This document shows positions 41,641-53,024 of a stretch of DNA of 64,000 nt, in pieces (position 1 is the stretch's first letter; every line of letters starts with the position of its first letter). Both the position numbers and the translations under genes were made by a program. The notes below the pieces were generated by a model. The model was not told where the DNA came from. It did no database searches and saw nothing but the letters and a program-made list of their open reading frames with translations. The DNA comes from Pinguiococcus pyrenoidosus. Lineage: Eukaryota; Sar; Pinguiophyceae; Pinguiochrysidales; Pinguiochrysidaceae. The DNA is taken from positions 62,001 through 126,000 of the forward strand of contig JAAMXY010000262.1 of NCBI GenBank assembly GCA_019677205.1, written 5' to 3'.

Positions 41641-42190
41641 GCTGGTTTGGGCGGGAAATGCGCGGCAGCGGCGCCTTTACGCAATCGCACTTTCTGAACT
41701 TCGGACCGCGAAAGGCGCGGAAATTTGAGTTGCCTTGACTCTGAATTTTAAAAATATTATCCTAATTTTTATTACGACGCATAAGATTCAACCGTTTCTA
41801 TTTGAACGAGTGTTATTGGTTCAGGACGTATATGAAACTTTGTTGCCCCACAACACAGCCAAATACCGGTCGAATCGATGCAGTTCTTGGGCAAGACGGC
41901 AAGAGGAAGCTTCTTCTTTTGCTTCTTCGAATTTGCGCTTTTGCGCTTGAGAAAACGGGCTTTTTGCGGAGGCGGCGCTTCTTCGAAGCTTTCTTATTAA
42001 GAAAATGCACTCCTTTAGATGAGGAGACTCACGCAACTTTTCACATGCATACGCCACGGAGGTGGCCTTTCCAGCTACCTCCAAACAGCGCCGAACCTCT
42101 AAGACTCAATGATATACTCTTGCAGCGCTCGTGCTCTACCGTCTTCACGATGAACTTAAACTTGAGCTTTCGCGGAAGCTCTTCAGCACG
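41641..42190. promoter_or_regulatory. Spacer between two minus-strand genes, AT-rich part
   Basis: It should contain the FAAL-ACP promoter (left) and the 3' region of the OTU-like gene (right). An AT-rich island at 41735-41800 (TTTTAAAAATATTATCC) lies 95-160 bp upstream of the FAAL start. A GGGCGGGAAATGCGCG word at about 41650 resembles an E2F-type site. Frames here are short. Confidence 0.5.
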
Positions 42191-45100
42191 CTACCCATCC
42201 GAGGAAATCTCATCACAGTCTGCCATGCTTAGGAAGGAGCTCATGGAGCCGATTCCTGCCGAGAGACTCTTGAGGGTATGCAGCATCGGTGCCGGTTCTG
42301 TAGTGTCATCATGCGGGACGTCCTTCTGCTGCTGCACCTCTTCCATATGCAAGGCCAAGGCGGCTGCGCTCTTGCCGGATGGCTCCTTCTCCGACTTGCA
42401 GGAGGAAGACTGGTAATCAGCATCTAAGGCAGCCGGCCCGTCTTGTACGCCTTCGCGGCCCTTGCCTTCTGCAGGCGCGAGGCCCAGGTCTCCGAAGACC
42501 TCCTGAAGGCTCTCCAAGGGAAGAGGTTCGAGGGCCGCGTCGCCTTCGATGTCTTCCGGCATCAGCTCGTGAGGGGCGCCGCCGACCGCGGTATGCTCTT
42601 GGAAGCTCTCCCGGCACTTCTCGATGATCTCTCGCACGATGGAGACGAGCGACTTCTTCGAGGCTTCGGACGAGTCCGTGGGTGTCTTCACGATCTCGCT
42701 GATCCGACTCTCCGTCTTGTCCAGCGCCTCCTTGCCGTGTGCCTCCTCCAGCATCTGGCGGAGCACGTCACGATAGTGCCTAAAGGCCGCCTTCAGCTCC
42801 TTGTTCTCGGTGAACGTGCCCAGGTTGAGCTTCTTGCCCTCCGCCTCCGGGGCGAACCCGACGGCGTTCAGGAGGCCAATCTTCATCCGCGGGACCAGAA
42901 GCACGCCGGCGACGAGCGCCGCGTTCGGGCTGATGTCGATTGAGACTTTCTTGCACAAGCCGGAGAAGCGCTTCTGATCCCCTTTCTCTCCGCCGCCGCG
43001 CCGAACTCTCCAGGCCTCCCCGTCGAAGTTGCAGTGCTCCGAGAGGACCTCGAGCTTCGGTCGCGCGAACAGGTCCTGCAGGCTCCAGCGAAGGCACGGC
43101 CGGAGGTGATTTCCCCTACTGCCGGAGCTTGTGCGAATGAGGACGCCGTCGAGCTTCGCAAACTCAGCTTGTTGGAAGTGCCGCTTATCGCAGCATTTCT
43201 TGCCGCTCAGGGTGCCGTCGCCGTAGGCTCCCGGGGAGTAGAGAAGAAGCGGAGGGCAGTGCCCGATGCTGCAGAAGTGCGAACACATGATGTCGCAGGC
43301 AAGGACCCCGATCGTCTTGTTGAAGTGCATCGCGTACGCCAAGATCATCCTATAGGGGAGAATGGGCAAGAAGCGTGAGAAGTGCGGCCGGGAGGTTGCG
43401 GTGGACGACCGAGGGAAAGGCACGCTCACCCGTCCAACAGGTACGCCGAGAAGACACCCTGCTCCTTCCTCTTCAGCTCTCCCTGCATCTCCTCGAGATA
43501 GTCGGGAGTGAAGACCTTTGACACGGTGGGATCGTCGAGGCACTCCCTGACCAGTCGCACGCCCCGCTGCAGGAAGGAAGCTCCCTCGAAGTGGCCGAGT
43601 CGCTGATCTTCTGCCAAGTGCGCGAGGCTCTCGAAGCCGCAAGCGCCGTCAACATCGACCTCGACCACGTCCATGTGATTGCACAGCAGGATTGCGTAGC
43701 CCATCTTCTCGATGCAGTCCTCATTGTCCGGGATGTGCGGATCCAGAAGGTCCTGAGACGCCCGCTTGGGCGCCCTCGACTCCTGCCCGCGCTCCGCCGT
43801 CCGCCGTCGCTTGCGCGGATTCTCGGGGCCCGGGCTCTCCCGCGCCGCCACGCCGTTCTCCATCTCATCATCGGTCACCTGTGAGGCGTGTTGCCAGACC
43901 TCCGCGGCCATCGAGTCCAGGTCCACTCCCGGAGGGTAAGCCTCATTGTCAGGAACCGGGGCATGCTGCGATGGGTACTCGTAGACCCTTCCCTCGGGGA
44001 AGTAGACGTAACCCGGGGGGCAGCTCCCCGTGACGTAATTCCAGCGTGGCGTCTGCATCCTCTGCATGTGCTCGAAGTCGATGTGCTGGCGATGGCACTC
44101 GTTCATCTGGCACAGGACCACGTCACGTTCGGCGCTGGACAACCTGCCCAGCATGCCGTACAAACCCTCGGCGAACGACATCATCCGGGAGCCGCCGTTC
44201 GCCTCCAGCATCGGCGCACGCATTGCGGGACTGGCGCCATACGCAGAAGGGGCATATCCGGGAGGGGTATACGCAGAAGAGGCGTATCCGGGAGGGGCAT
44301 AGGCAGGTGCCGGGGCGGGAGAGTCGTATCCGGGATGGGCATACGCAGGCACAGGAGCAGGGGCGGCACTCGCAGGAGCGGCGTACGCATGAGAGGCGTA
44401 CGCCGGCGCTGCCGCCGGCACGAACGCTGCTCTCTCGTGCACCTTGCTCTCCTCGTACGATTGAGGCGGGTAGCCCAGGCCATTGTAGTTGTGCCGGCCT
44501 CGGCGCTGGTCCATCCCAGCTCTCGTTCTGGGGATCTTCTTTGCCAGCTCGCGGAAGTTCTCGCGCTGTCTCTTCCGCGTGCCGGCTTCGATGGCCGACC
44601 TCATCGTGTGCTTCACGAGCGCGAAAAGGAGCTCCATCCTCAAGTCGCCCGTGCTCTCGGCGCGCGACTGGATCAACTTGCACATCTTCGTGAAGCTGAT
44701 CCGGCCACAGTCGGTGCGCATCACTTCCTGCCACACCTTCCTCGCCGCATCCTTCCGGTCGATGGCCTCCGCGCAGACGAGATACGTGGCCCGCAGGGAG
44801 AGGCGAAGGGCGAGCATCTGCTTGGCCACCGCCGGCGGAAGCCGGTTGAAGTCGAAGAGGAAGTGGTCGAGGCGGTGAAGGGCGTCGATGAGCAGGGGCA
44901 CGGGCGGCCGCTTCTCGAGGACGAGGACCTTGTACCAGCAGTAGGCCATGATGAGCTCCCTCTCGCTGTACTGCAGGTCAGCGGGAACGAGGCGAAAGTC
45001 CTGGAGCCCCTCCTTGACGGCCTGCACCTCCGGCCCCTGCAGAGCGCCCTGGTCGTCCAGGATGTCGAAGAAGGCGTCGAGGTCGGACATGCTGTAGGGG

Positions 45101-45817
45101 CTCTCCTGGATGTCGTCCAGTGCCGTCTGGATGGGCAGCAGCTGGTGGCGCATGATGGCGATGTACACGAAGAGGGCGTCCTCGCGGATCTCGGGCGCCG
45201 CGTACTGCAGCGCCATGGGGTTCTGCACCGCAGCAGCCAGGACCAGCTCCCGATCGCACCGGGCCGACGGCGGCAGCGTCCCCAGAATCATGCCGTTCTG
45301 CTGCAGCTGCAGCACGCGGTCGTCATGGTCCACCTCCTCCAGAAGCTCCGCCCTCACGCTACGCACCACCCGCACCGAGAAGAGACGTGGGCACATCAGC
45401 CGCCAAGCCCTTTGGGGTCCCCGGTTTCGGCGGGACTCACCTCTCCTGCGAGAGCATGTCGAACTCATTCGAGACGCTCTTGGCCTCTTCGGCCGCGAGC
45501 GCCTCCTCGCTCGCGCCTTCGGGGTTTTCGCCCTTGTTCTTCCAGAAGAAGATGTCGGAGTCGGGCGGCTGCAGCTCCAGCTCCTTGGTGTTCGCCTGTC
45601 CGATCCACGGCGCGACGGGTCGGGGGGGCTGCATCGCGCGCGCGCGGTACACTTCTGCCTCCTTCAGCGACTTCTGGAAGTCGCGCGCAGAGGCTTCGCT
45701 GCGGAACGAGTGCGTGATGTCCGAGTCGATGCGGTGCGAGAAGCCTATGGTCCCCTGGCTGTCGCCGGCGCGCTGCTGCATCGGCTCGTCGCACTCATCC
45801 CTGATGAAATGCGACAT
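42191..45817 (-). CDS. Large protein with OTU-like domain and YAPPGY repeats
   Basis: Three exons, 45817-45441, 45358-43430 and 43349-42191; 1154 residues. The first ~400 residues are mostly helical (ELLEEVDHDDRVLQLQQNGM..., LIDALHRLDHFLFDFNRLPP) and I do not recognise them. Residues ~470-540 are Ala/Pro/Tyr-rich with repeated YAPPGY/YAHPGY units. A basic cluster (NPRKRRRTAERG) suggests a nuclear signal. Around 690-850 the sequence fits an OTU cysteine protease: VDVDGACGFESLAHLA with Cys699 where the catalytic Cys is expected, then, after the second intron, ILAYAMHFNKTIGVL and LLLYSPG. A candidate His is in CDKRHFQ. The C-terminal ~250 residues are helical, then Ser/Glu-rich. The OTU call rests on pattern alone. 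If right, it would remove ubiquitin. Confidence 0.62.
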
Positions 45818-46855
45818 GGCGCCGCGAAAATCCGGCGTCGCGCGCGCCAGGATCGGAGGAGAGCGCCGCTGTCTCCGCCCTCAAGTGGCCGCGAAGGGCT
45901 CTTTTTACTGGTGCTGTAGTACGCGATTGGGTCGCGAGGACTTTCCGATCGTGTTGCCTGCGCGAAGTTTGCGCGTGCAGAAGACGCGGGCAGCGCGATT
46001 GGGTCGGAGGTTGGGGGATTCTTCCTTTGTGGGCGATTTTGAATCCTTTCGCCGGGGGTCCTACAGCGGAGCTGCGGCACCGCAGCATGACAGCCGTACC
46101 AGTTACTGCCTGCGCGTGAAGAATTGGCTGAGAGGCCATCTTGAAAGTTCTCGAGAGGGCTTGTGGCCCTGATTTTTGCGGGCTCCTTGAAAGTAAGCGG
46201 GGCGCCGCTCTTCCGGTTGGTCGCTCGGTCAATCGGGCAGGCCTCACTGGCGGAAATCCCGATCCTTGTGCCGGCTGTTGCACGGCTTCCCCCGTCCGCG
46301 AGTTTGTCCACGTCTTTTCATTCTTGTGACGCTGAAAATAACAAAAGGAGAAGAAGCGGAGTTTTGCGCAGGTTCCGAGTTTCGGAAGTCAGCTGTCCTC
46401 GGCGAACGATTGGTCAAGACCGCTTCGATATCTTTCAAGTCGCGCGTCCTATGGCGCTGCAGAAAACCGGCGACATCCCAAAGTTCAGGCAGATAAGTGG
46501 CGGCATCCAAAGTGTTCAAAGTTTGGATAAAAGATATCCCGGCTCTCATTGGGCGATCGGTGTATCTTTTGCCTTCTGGATACTATAAGACGGATGCGTT
46601 TTGCCTGTGGTTTTGCTCGGTGAGCGACGCGCGGAGATTCCTCGGCAAGATTCCTAAGGTCCTGACATCCGAAAAAGGAGGGTACTGGACAATCCTAAGT
46701 TTAAAGTACAACTGGACGGCGCTTTCTCGCTTCTTCTCCAAAATGACGGTTTCAAGCGGAGGCTCATCACTCGTCCGCAGGCGGACGTCTCGCGCCCGCG
46801 CACCGCATCTCTCCCTCGTCGTGTGGCGTCCTGAGGACGCAGGCGAGCTTCCACC
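45818..46855. promoter_or_regulatory. Divergent promoter region OTU-like gene / clathrin
   Basis: This 1.04-kb gap separates the two start codons. The clathrin ATG sits in a strong context (CCACCATGG). Frames inside have no protein-like character on either strand. A pentamer or E2F-like element is not obvious. Confidence 0.5.
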
Positions 46856-49800
46856 ATGGCGCAGGCCCAGATTCCTGTCACCTTCGCGGAGCATCTCAAT
46901 GTAAGGCGGATGAGCTGCGGCCTCGCGCCATCTTGTCGCACGCATCCAAAGCGCGAAGAAGGCGCAGTTGTGCGCGCCGCCTTCGGCTCCCCTTCTTCTC
47001 ACGCTTGGGAAGCAGATTCAGACTGGCGTGAGAGGGCAGCAGACAGCGATTCGCGCACCGGGTGGTGCTCCTGAGGAATCGGAAGCATTGAGCGAAGTGT
47101 TCGGTTGTCAGCTATCCTTCAACCGGAATAGCCGACCAAAGATCTGTTCGTGCGGCCAGCGCGTGGGCGCCTGGCGCGAAGGAGAGCCGGGGCGGTTTGG
47201 GCAGCCGCCGCAAGACCGGGGTGGATGCGGCGGGTCCGGAAAGAGCGCGAGTTGCTGCGGCCTTCTGCGCGCCGAATTCGTCCGCCGAGCGTGTCGCGGT
47301 CTCCCCGGAAGTCTCGACGCTGGACGCGCTCACTAACCGATCTGCGTCTTTGCGCTGCGACTGTCTCCACAGCTTCAAGCCAATGAGGTGCCCGCGGAGT
47401 CCATCAAGTTCGGCTCCTGCAGCATGCAGTCCGACAAGTTCATCAGCGTGTGCGGTGGCGGCAACGTGACCATCATCGACCTCTCGAACAACAACGAAGT
47501 CATCCGCCGGCCCATCTCGGCCGAGGCGGCCATCATGAACCCGGTGGCGAAGGTCATCGCGCTGCGCTCGCAAGCCTCGCTGCAAGTCTTCAACCTCGAG
47601 CTTCGCACGAAGATGAAGGTGGGGGATTCGACTTCCTTGGCGTCTTTTGGTGTGTTTGTTTGTTTGGTTGTGTGTGTTCGTGTGTGGGTGCATGTGTGTG
47701 TTGTCTTTCATGGATTTGTGTCTCGTCTTCGTCTGCCTCTTCTTGTGGAAGCAAAGCTGGCTGAATGAAAGTGCCCATCTCCGACCAAGCTCTGACGCTC
47801 CTCGTTGGCAACGGGACACAGGCGCACAACATGGCCGAGCCCGTGAAGTTCTGGCGCTGGGTGAACACCAACACCATCGCGCTGATCACGCCCACGGCGG
47901 CCTACCACTGGTCGCTGGAGGGCGACTCGCCGCCGCAGAAGGTCTTCGATCGCCACGCGCAGCTTGGCGAAGGCAAGCAGATCATCGGCTACGAGGTGAG
48001 CGGGGACGGCAAGTGGTGCCTCCTTGTGGGCATCGCCCAGGGCGCCGGTGGCATCGAGGGGACCATGCAGCTCTACTCGGTGGCGAAGCGTGTCTCCCAG
48101 GTCCTCCAGGGCCACACCGGCACCTTCCACACCATCAAGATCAGCGGGCGCGAGGACCCGGCGCAGGTGCTCTGCTTCGAGGAGAAGAAGCCGCAGCAGC
48201 CGGCCAAGCTCTTCGTGATGGAGGTCGGGCGCAGCCCGGACCTGCCGGGCGAGGTCTTCCGCCTCACGCCGCAGGCGATTCCCGTGCCGGCGGAGGCGCA
48301 GGCGGACTTCCCGGTCTCCATGACCGCGTCCAAGTCCCAGGACATCATCTACATGATCACGAAGATGGGCTTCCTGTACCTCTTCGACATCCACTCCGGC
48401 AAGGCCATCTACCGCGCGCGGATCTCCACCGAGACCATCTTCGTCACGGCCTACTCGGAGAGCAACGGGGGCATCTTCGGCATCACCGCCCGCAGCGGCA
48501 AGGTGCTCCAGGTCACCATCAACCCGCAGACCATCATCCCGTACATCAGCACGACGCTGCGCGACAACGCGCTGGCCATCAGCCTCGCGGGACGCCTCGA
48601 CCTGCCGGGAGCCGATGACCTGTACGTGGCCGAGTTCAACCGCCTCCTGAGCGCGAACGACGTCGCCGGGGCCGCCAAGCTCGCGGCGAACTCGCCGCAG
48701 GGCATCCTGCGCACGCCGCAGACCATCAACACGTTCAAGAACATCCCCGCGCAGCCGGGCGCTCCGGCGCCGGTGTTCCAGTACTTCTCCGTGCTGCTCG
48801 AGCACTCGAAGCTCAACGCCCTGGAGTCCCTCGAGCTCGCCCGCCCGGTGCTGAGCCAGGGCCGCCCGCAGCTCATCGAGAAGTGGCTGACCGAGGACAA
48901 GCTCGAGTGCAGCGAGGAGCTGGGTGACCTGATCATGACCACGGACACCAACATCGCCCTCAGCGTCTACCTCCGCGCGAACGTGCCGGAGAAGGCCATC
49001 AACTGCTTCCTGCAGCGTGGCGAGTTCAACAAGATCGTCGCGTACGCGCGCCAGGTCGGCTACCAGTGCGACTACTCGTACATGCTGCAGAACCTGGTCC
49101 GCAGCAACCCGGACGGCGCCGTCGAGTTCGCCAAGCAGCTCGTCGCCGGCGGCGAGGGCGGGCCCCTCCTTGACGTGGGCACCGTCGTCGACGTCTTCAT
49201 GCAGTTCAACCTCGTGCAGGCGTGCACCGCGGTCCTCCTCGAGGCCCTCAAGGGCAACAAGCCGGAGGAGGGGGCGCTGCAGACGAAGCTCTTCGAGATC
49301 AACCTCGGGACGGGCCAGCCGCAGTTCATCCAGGTGGCGGACGCCATCCTCCAGAACGAAATGTTCACGCACTACGACCGCAACCGCGTCGCCAAGCTCT
49401 GTGAGCAGTGCGGCCTCCTGCAGCGCGCCCTGGAGCACTACACCGAGCCGGCCGACATCAAGCGCATCCTCTCCAACGCCGCCGGCCTCAACGCCGAGTT
49501 CGTGATGACCTACTTCGGCACGCTGAGCCCCGAGGTGTCCCTGGACTGCCTCAACCACATGCTCGCCACCAACCTGCGCGTGAACCTCAACCTGGTCGTG
49601 CAGATCTGCCAGAAGTACGTCGAGCAGCTCGGCGCGGAGGAGCTCATCGCCATGCTCGAGAAGTTCAAGTCCTGGGAGGGCATCTACTACTTCCTCGGCG
49701 CCGTGGTCAACTTCAGCCAGGACCCGGTGGTGCACTACAAGTACATCGAGGCGGCCGCCAAGATGGGCCAGTTCAACGAGGTGGAGCGCGTGTGCCGCGA

Positions 49801-52675
49801 CTCCACGGTGTACGACCCCGTGCAGGTCAAGGACTTCCTCATGAACGCCAAGCTGGGCGATCCGCGCCCGCTCATCCACGTGTGCGACCGCCACGACTTC
49901 GTCGAGGAGATGACGCAGTACCTGCACTCCAACAACCTCACCAAGTACATCGAGGTGTACGTGCAGAAGGTGTCGCCCCAGAAGACGCCGCAGGTCATCG
50001 GCAAGCTCCTCGACCTGGACTCCAACGAGGACTTCGTGCGCAACCTGCTCAACAGCGTCGGCCAGGCCTGCCCGACCGACGAGCTCGTGGAGCAGGTCGA
50101 GCGCCGCAACCGCCTGCGCCTGCTGCAGCCGTGGCTCGAGGCCCGCATCTCGACGGGCAACACCGAGCCGGCCACCCACAACGCCATCGGCAAGATCTAC
50201 ATCCAGCTCAACCGCGACCCGGTCACCTTCCTGGAGAACAACCAGTTCTACGAGCCGGCCGTGCTCGGTAAATTCTCCGAGAAGCTCGACCCGACGCTCG
50301 CCGTGATCGCCTACCGCCGCGCCAACGGTGCCTGCGACGACGACCTCATCCGCGTCTGCTTCGAGCAGGGCCTCTTCAAGTCCCTCGCGCGCTACCTCGT
50401 GCAGCGCCAGGACCTCGAGCTCTGGGAGCGCGTCCTCCCGCAGGAGGAGGGCGAGGAGTCCGCCGGCCGCCGTGCCCTCATCGACCAGATCGTGCAGTCC
50501 GCTCTCCCGGAGACGCAGAACCCGGATGAGGTGTCCACCACCGTGAAGGCCTTCATGAACGCGGAGATGCCCCACGAGCTCATCGAGCTGCTCGAGCGCC
50601 TCGTGCTCCAGGGCTCCGACTTCTCGGACAACCGCAACCTGCAGAACCTACTTGTCCTCACCGCGATCCGCGCCGACAAGGACCGTGTCATGGACTACAT
50701 CAACCGCCTCGACAACCTCGACGGCCCGGCCGTCGCGGAGATCGCGCTGCAGGACGAGTACTCGCTCTTCGAGGAGGCCTTCGTCATCTACCAGAAGTCG
50801 GCCCGCCAGGCGCAGACCGAAGAGGAGAAGGTCAAGATGCACGTGCTGGCCATCGGCGTGCTGCTCGACCGGATGTCCGAGCTCGAGCGCGCCAAGGAGT
50901 TCGCCGAGCGCGTCAACGAGAAGGACGTGTGGAGCAAGCTCGCCACCTCGCAGCTCGCGGAGAACATGGTCAAGGAGTGCATCGTGTCCTACATCAAGGC
51001 GGAGGACAGCACCAACTACACCGCCGTCATCGGCGCCGCGCAGAACGAGGAGCTCTACGGTGACCTCGTGTCCTACCTCAAGATGGCGCGCAGCCAGATC
51101 AAGGAGGCGCTCATCGACACCGAGTTCATCTACGCCCTGGCCAAGACCGATGCCCTCGGCGACCTCGAGGAGTTCATCAGCGCCCCCAACATCGCCAACA
51201 TCCAGAGCATCGGCGAGCGCCTCTTCGACGAGGGCATGTACGAGGCTGCCAAGCTTCTCTTCGCGAGCATCAACAACAACGCCAAGCTCGCCCTCTGCTA
51301 CGTGCACCTCGGCCAGTTCCGCGAGGCCGTCGACGCGGCCACGCGCGCCAACGCCATCTCGACCTGGAAGGAAGTCAACGCCTACTGTATCAAGGCCGGA
51401 GAGTTCCGCCTCGCCGCGGTGTGCGGCCTGCACATCATCGTGCAGCCGGATCACCTCGAGGAGCTCATCAACCACTACGAGCGCGCCGGGTACCCCAACG
51501 AGCTCATGCAGCTCCTCGAGCAGGGCCTGGGCCAGGAGAACGCCCACACGGGCATGTTCACCGAGCTGGGCGTCCTGTACACCAAGTACGCTCCGGAGAA
51601 GCTGATGGAGCACGTCAAGATCTTCCACAACCGCATCAACAAGACCAAGCTCCTCAAGGCGTGCGAGAAGGCGCTCATGTGGGACGAGGCCGTGTACCTG
51701 TATCAGCACGACAACCAGCACGACAACGCCGTGAAGACCATGATCGAGCACAGCGTCGCCTTCCAGCACGACCTCTTCCTGGACTGCGTGCAGAAGGTCC
51801 GCAACCAGGAGGTGGCGTACAAGGCCATCGGCTACTACCTGCAGGAGCACCCCATCGAGCTCGAGCGCCTTCTCCAGGTGCTCACGCCGACCCTCGACCC
51901 GGCCCGCGTGGTGCACCAGCTCAAGCGCGCGGAGGCGCTCCAGCTGGGCGTCAAGTACCTCAAGGCCGTGCAGAAGGAGAACATCACCACGGTGAACGAG
52001 GCCCTCAACGAGTACTACATCGAGGAGGAGGACTACGAGAACCTTCGCACCTCCGTGGACGAGTTCGACGCCTTCGATCAGGTCAAGCTGGCGCAGAACG
52101 TCGAGGCGCACGAGCTCCTGGAGTTCCGCCGCATCGCAGCGCACCTCTACAAGCGCAACGGCCGCTGGAAGCAGTCCATGGACCTCTCCAAGCAGGACAA
52201 GGTCTACAAGGATGCCATCGACACCGCCGCGGAGTCCAAGGATGCCGACCTCGTGGACGAGCTGCTCCGATACTTCGTGGACAAGAAGGACAAGACGTCC
52301 TTCTGCGCAGTTTTGTACACCTGCTACGAGTTCGTCAACCCGGACGTCGCGCTGGAGCTCGCGTGGCGCTACAACTTCATGGACTTCGCCATGCCGTACA
52401 TGATCCAGTACGTGCAGCACCTCCACGACAAGGTGGCAGACCTCGAGAAGCGGACGGAGAAGAACGAGGAGGCGGCCGAGAACGAGCAGTCCGCCGCGGC
52501 GAACGCCATGCTCTACGGCGACCGACCGCTTCTCACCAACGGCCCGCCGATGCTTGCGAACCAGCCATACTACGATGGCGCAGCAGGGGTGCCCGGCGGT
52601 ATGGGCATGAACAACATGGGCGGTGGCATGAACATGGGTGGCGGTATGAACATGGGCTACGGTGGTGGTTACTAA
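46856..52675 (+). CDS. CLTC: Clathrin heavy chain
   Basis: Three exons, 46856-46900, 47373-47618 and 47822-52675; 1714 residues. The clathrin heavy chain forms the triskelion of vesicle coats at the plasma membrane, trans-Golgi and endosomes. Exon 1 encodes MAQAQIPVTFAEHLN, a near-universal start. Splicing then restores the beta-propeller (LQANEVPAESIKFGS..., IRRPISAEAAIMNP) and joins MK to AHNMAEPVKFWRW, as in animal chains. This sets the second intron acceptor at 47821 and excludes the open sequence at 47765-47821. The remainder is the alpha-solenoid leg of clathrin repeats to ~1600. The C-terminus is a Gly/Met/Asn-rich tail (MNMGGG repeats), about 40 residues longer than in human. Intron 1 (472 nt) is the longest in the window. 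Third-position GC is very high, as expected for strong expression. Confidence 0.97.
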
Positions 52676-53003
52676 GCAGCTTACGGCGAAAAGCCACAAT
52701 CAATGTTCCTTCGAGGATCCGAGATGTGATGGGGAAGCGGCTGCGAATGACCCACACGACAGAGAAAGCGTCCAAGATCGTCAGTCTTCGATGCGTGGAA
52801 GCGCGTGTGTAAAGGCCGTTTCTCCATCAAAATGGTTGATTGGTGTTTACTAGTGGAAAGCGTGTGACGTGACCAAGAGTAACGGATAGTCTTTCCTCCT
52901 CTCCGCCTCGTGCCTCCGCCCGCGCTCGGCCGTCTCATGCCTCCGCGCTCGGCCGTCTCATGACTCCGCGCTCGGCCGTCTCATGACTCCGCGCTCGGCC
53001 GTC
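52676..53003. other. Convergent 3' spacer clathrin / COG5
   Basis: This lies between the stop codons of clathrin (plus) and COG5 (minus). The right third consists of the 23-bp minisatellite described separately; the left part is unique, without a gene. Confidence 0.65.
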
Positions 53004-53024
53004 TCATGACTCCGCGCTCGGCCC
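52911..53024. repeat. 23-bp minisatellite reaching into the COG5 stop codon
   Basis: A unit of 23 bp (CGCGCTCGGCCGTCTCATGA plus CTC) is repeated about 4.5 times, the copies near 52945-53020 being almost identical. The COG5 stop codon (53006-53004 on the minus strand) and its last codons (PSAES) lie inside the copy nearest the gene, so the array spans the end of the coding region. Confidence 0.93.

Noticed and set aside
47708-52699. Two very long minus-strand frames (955 and 683 codons) under clathrin
   Set aside because: They are shadows of the high third-position GC of the clathrin gene and read as Leu/Val/Arg-rich nonsense.
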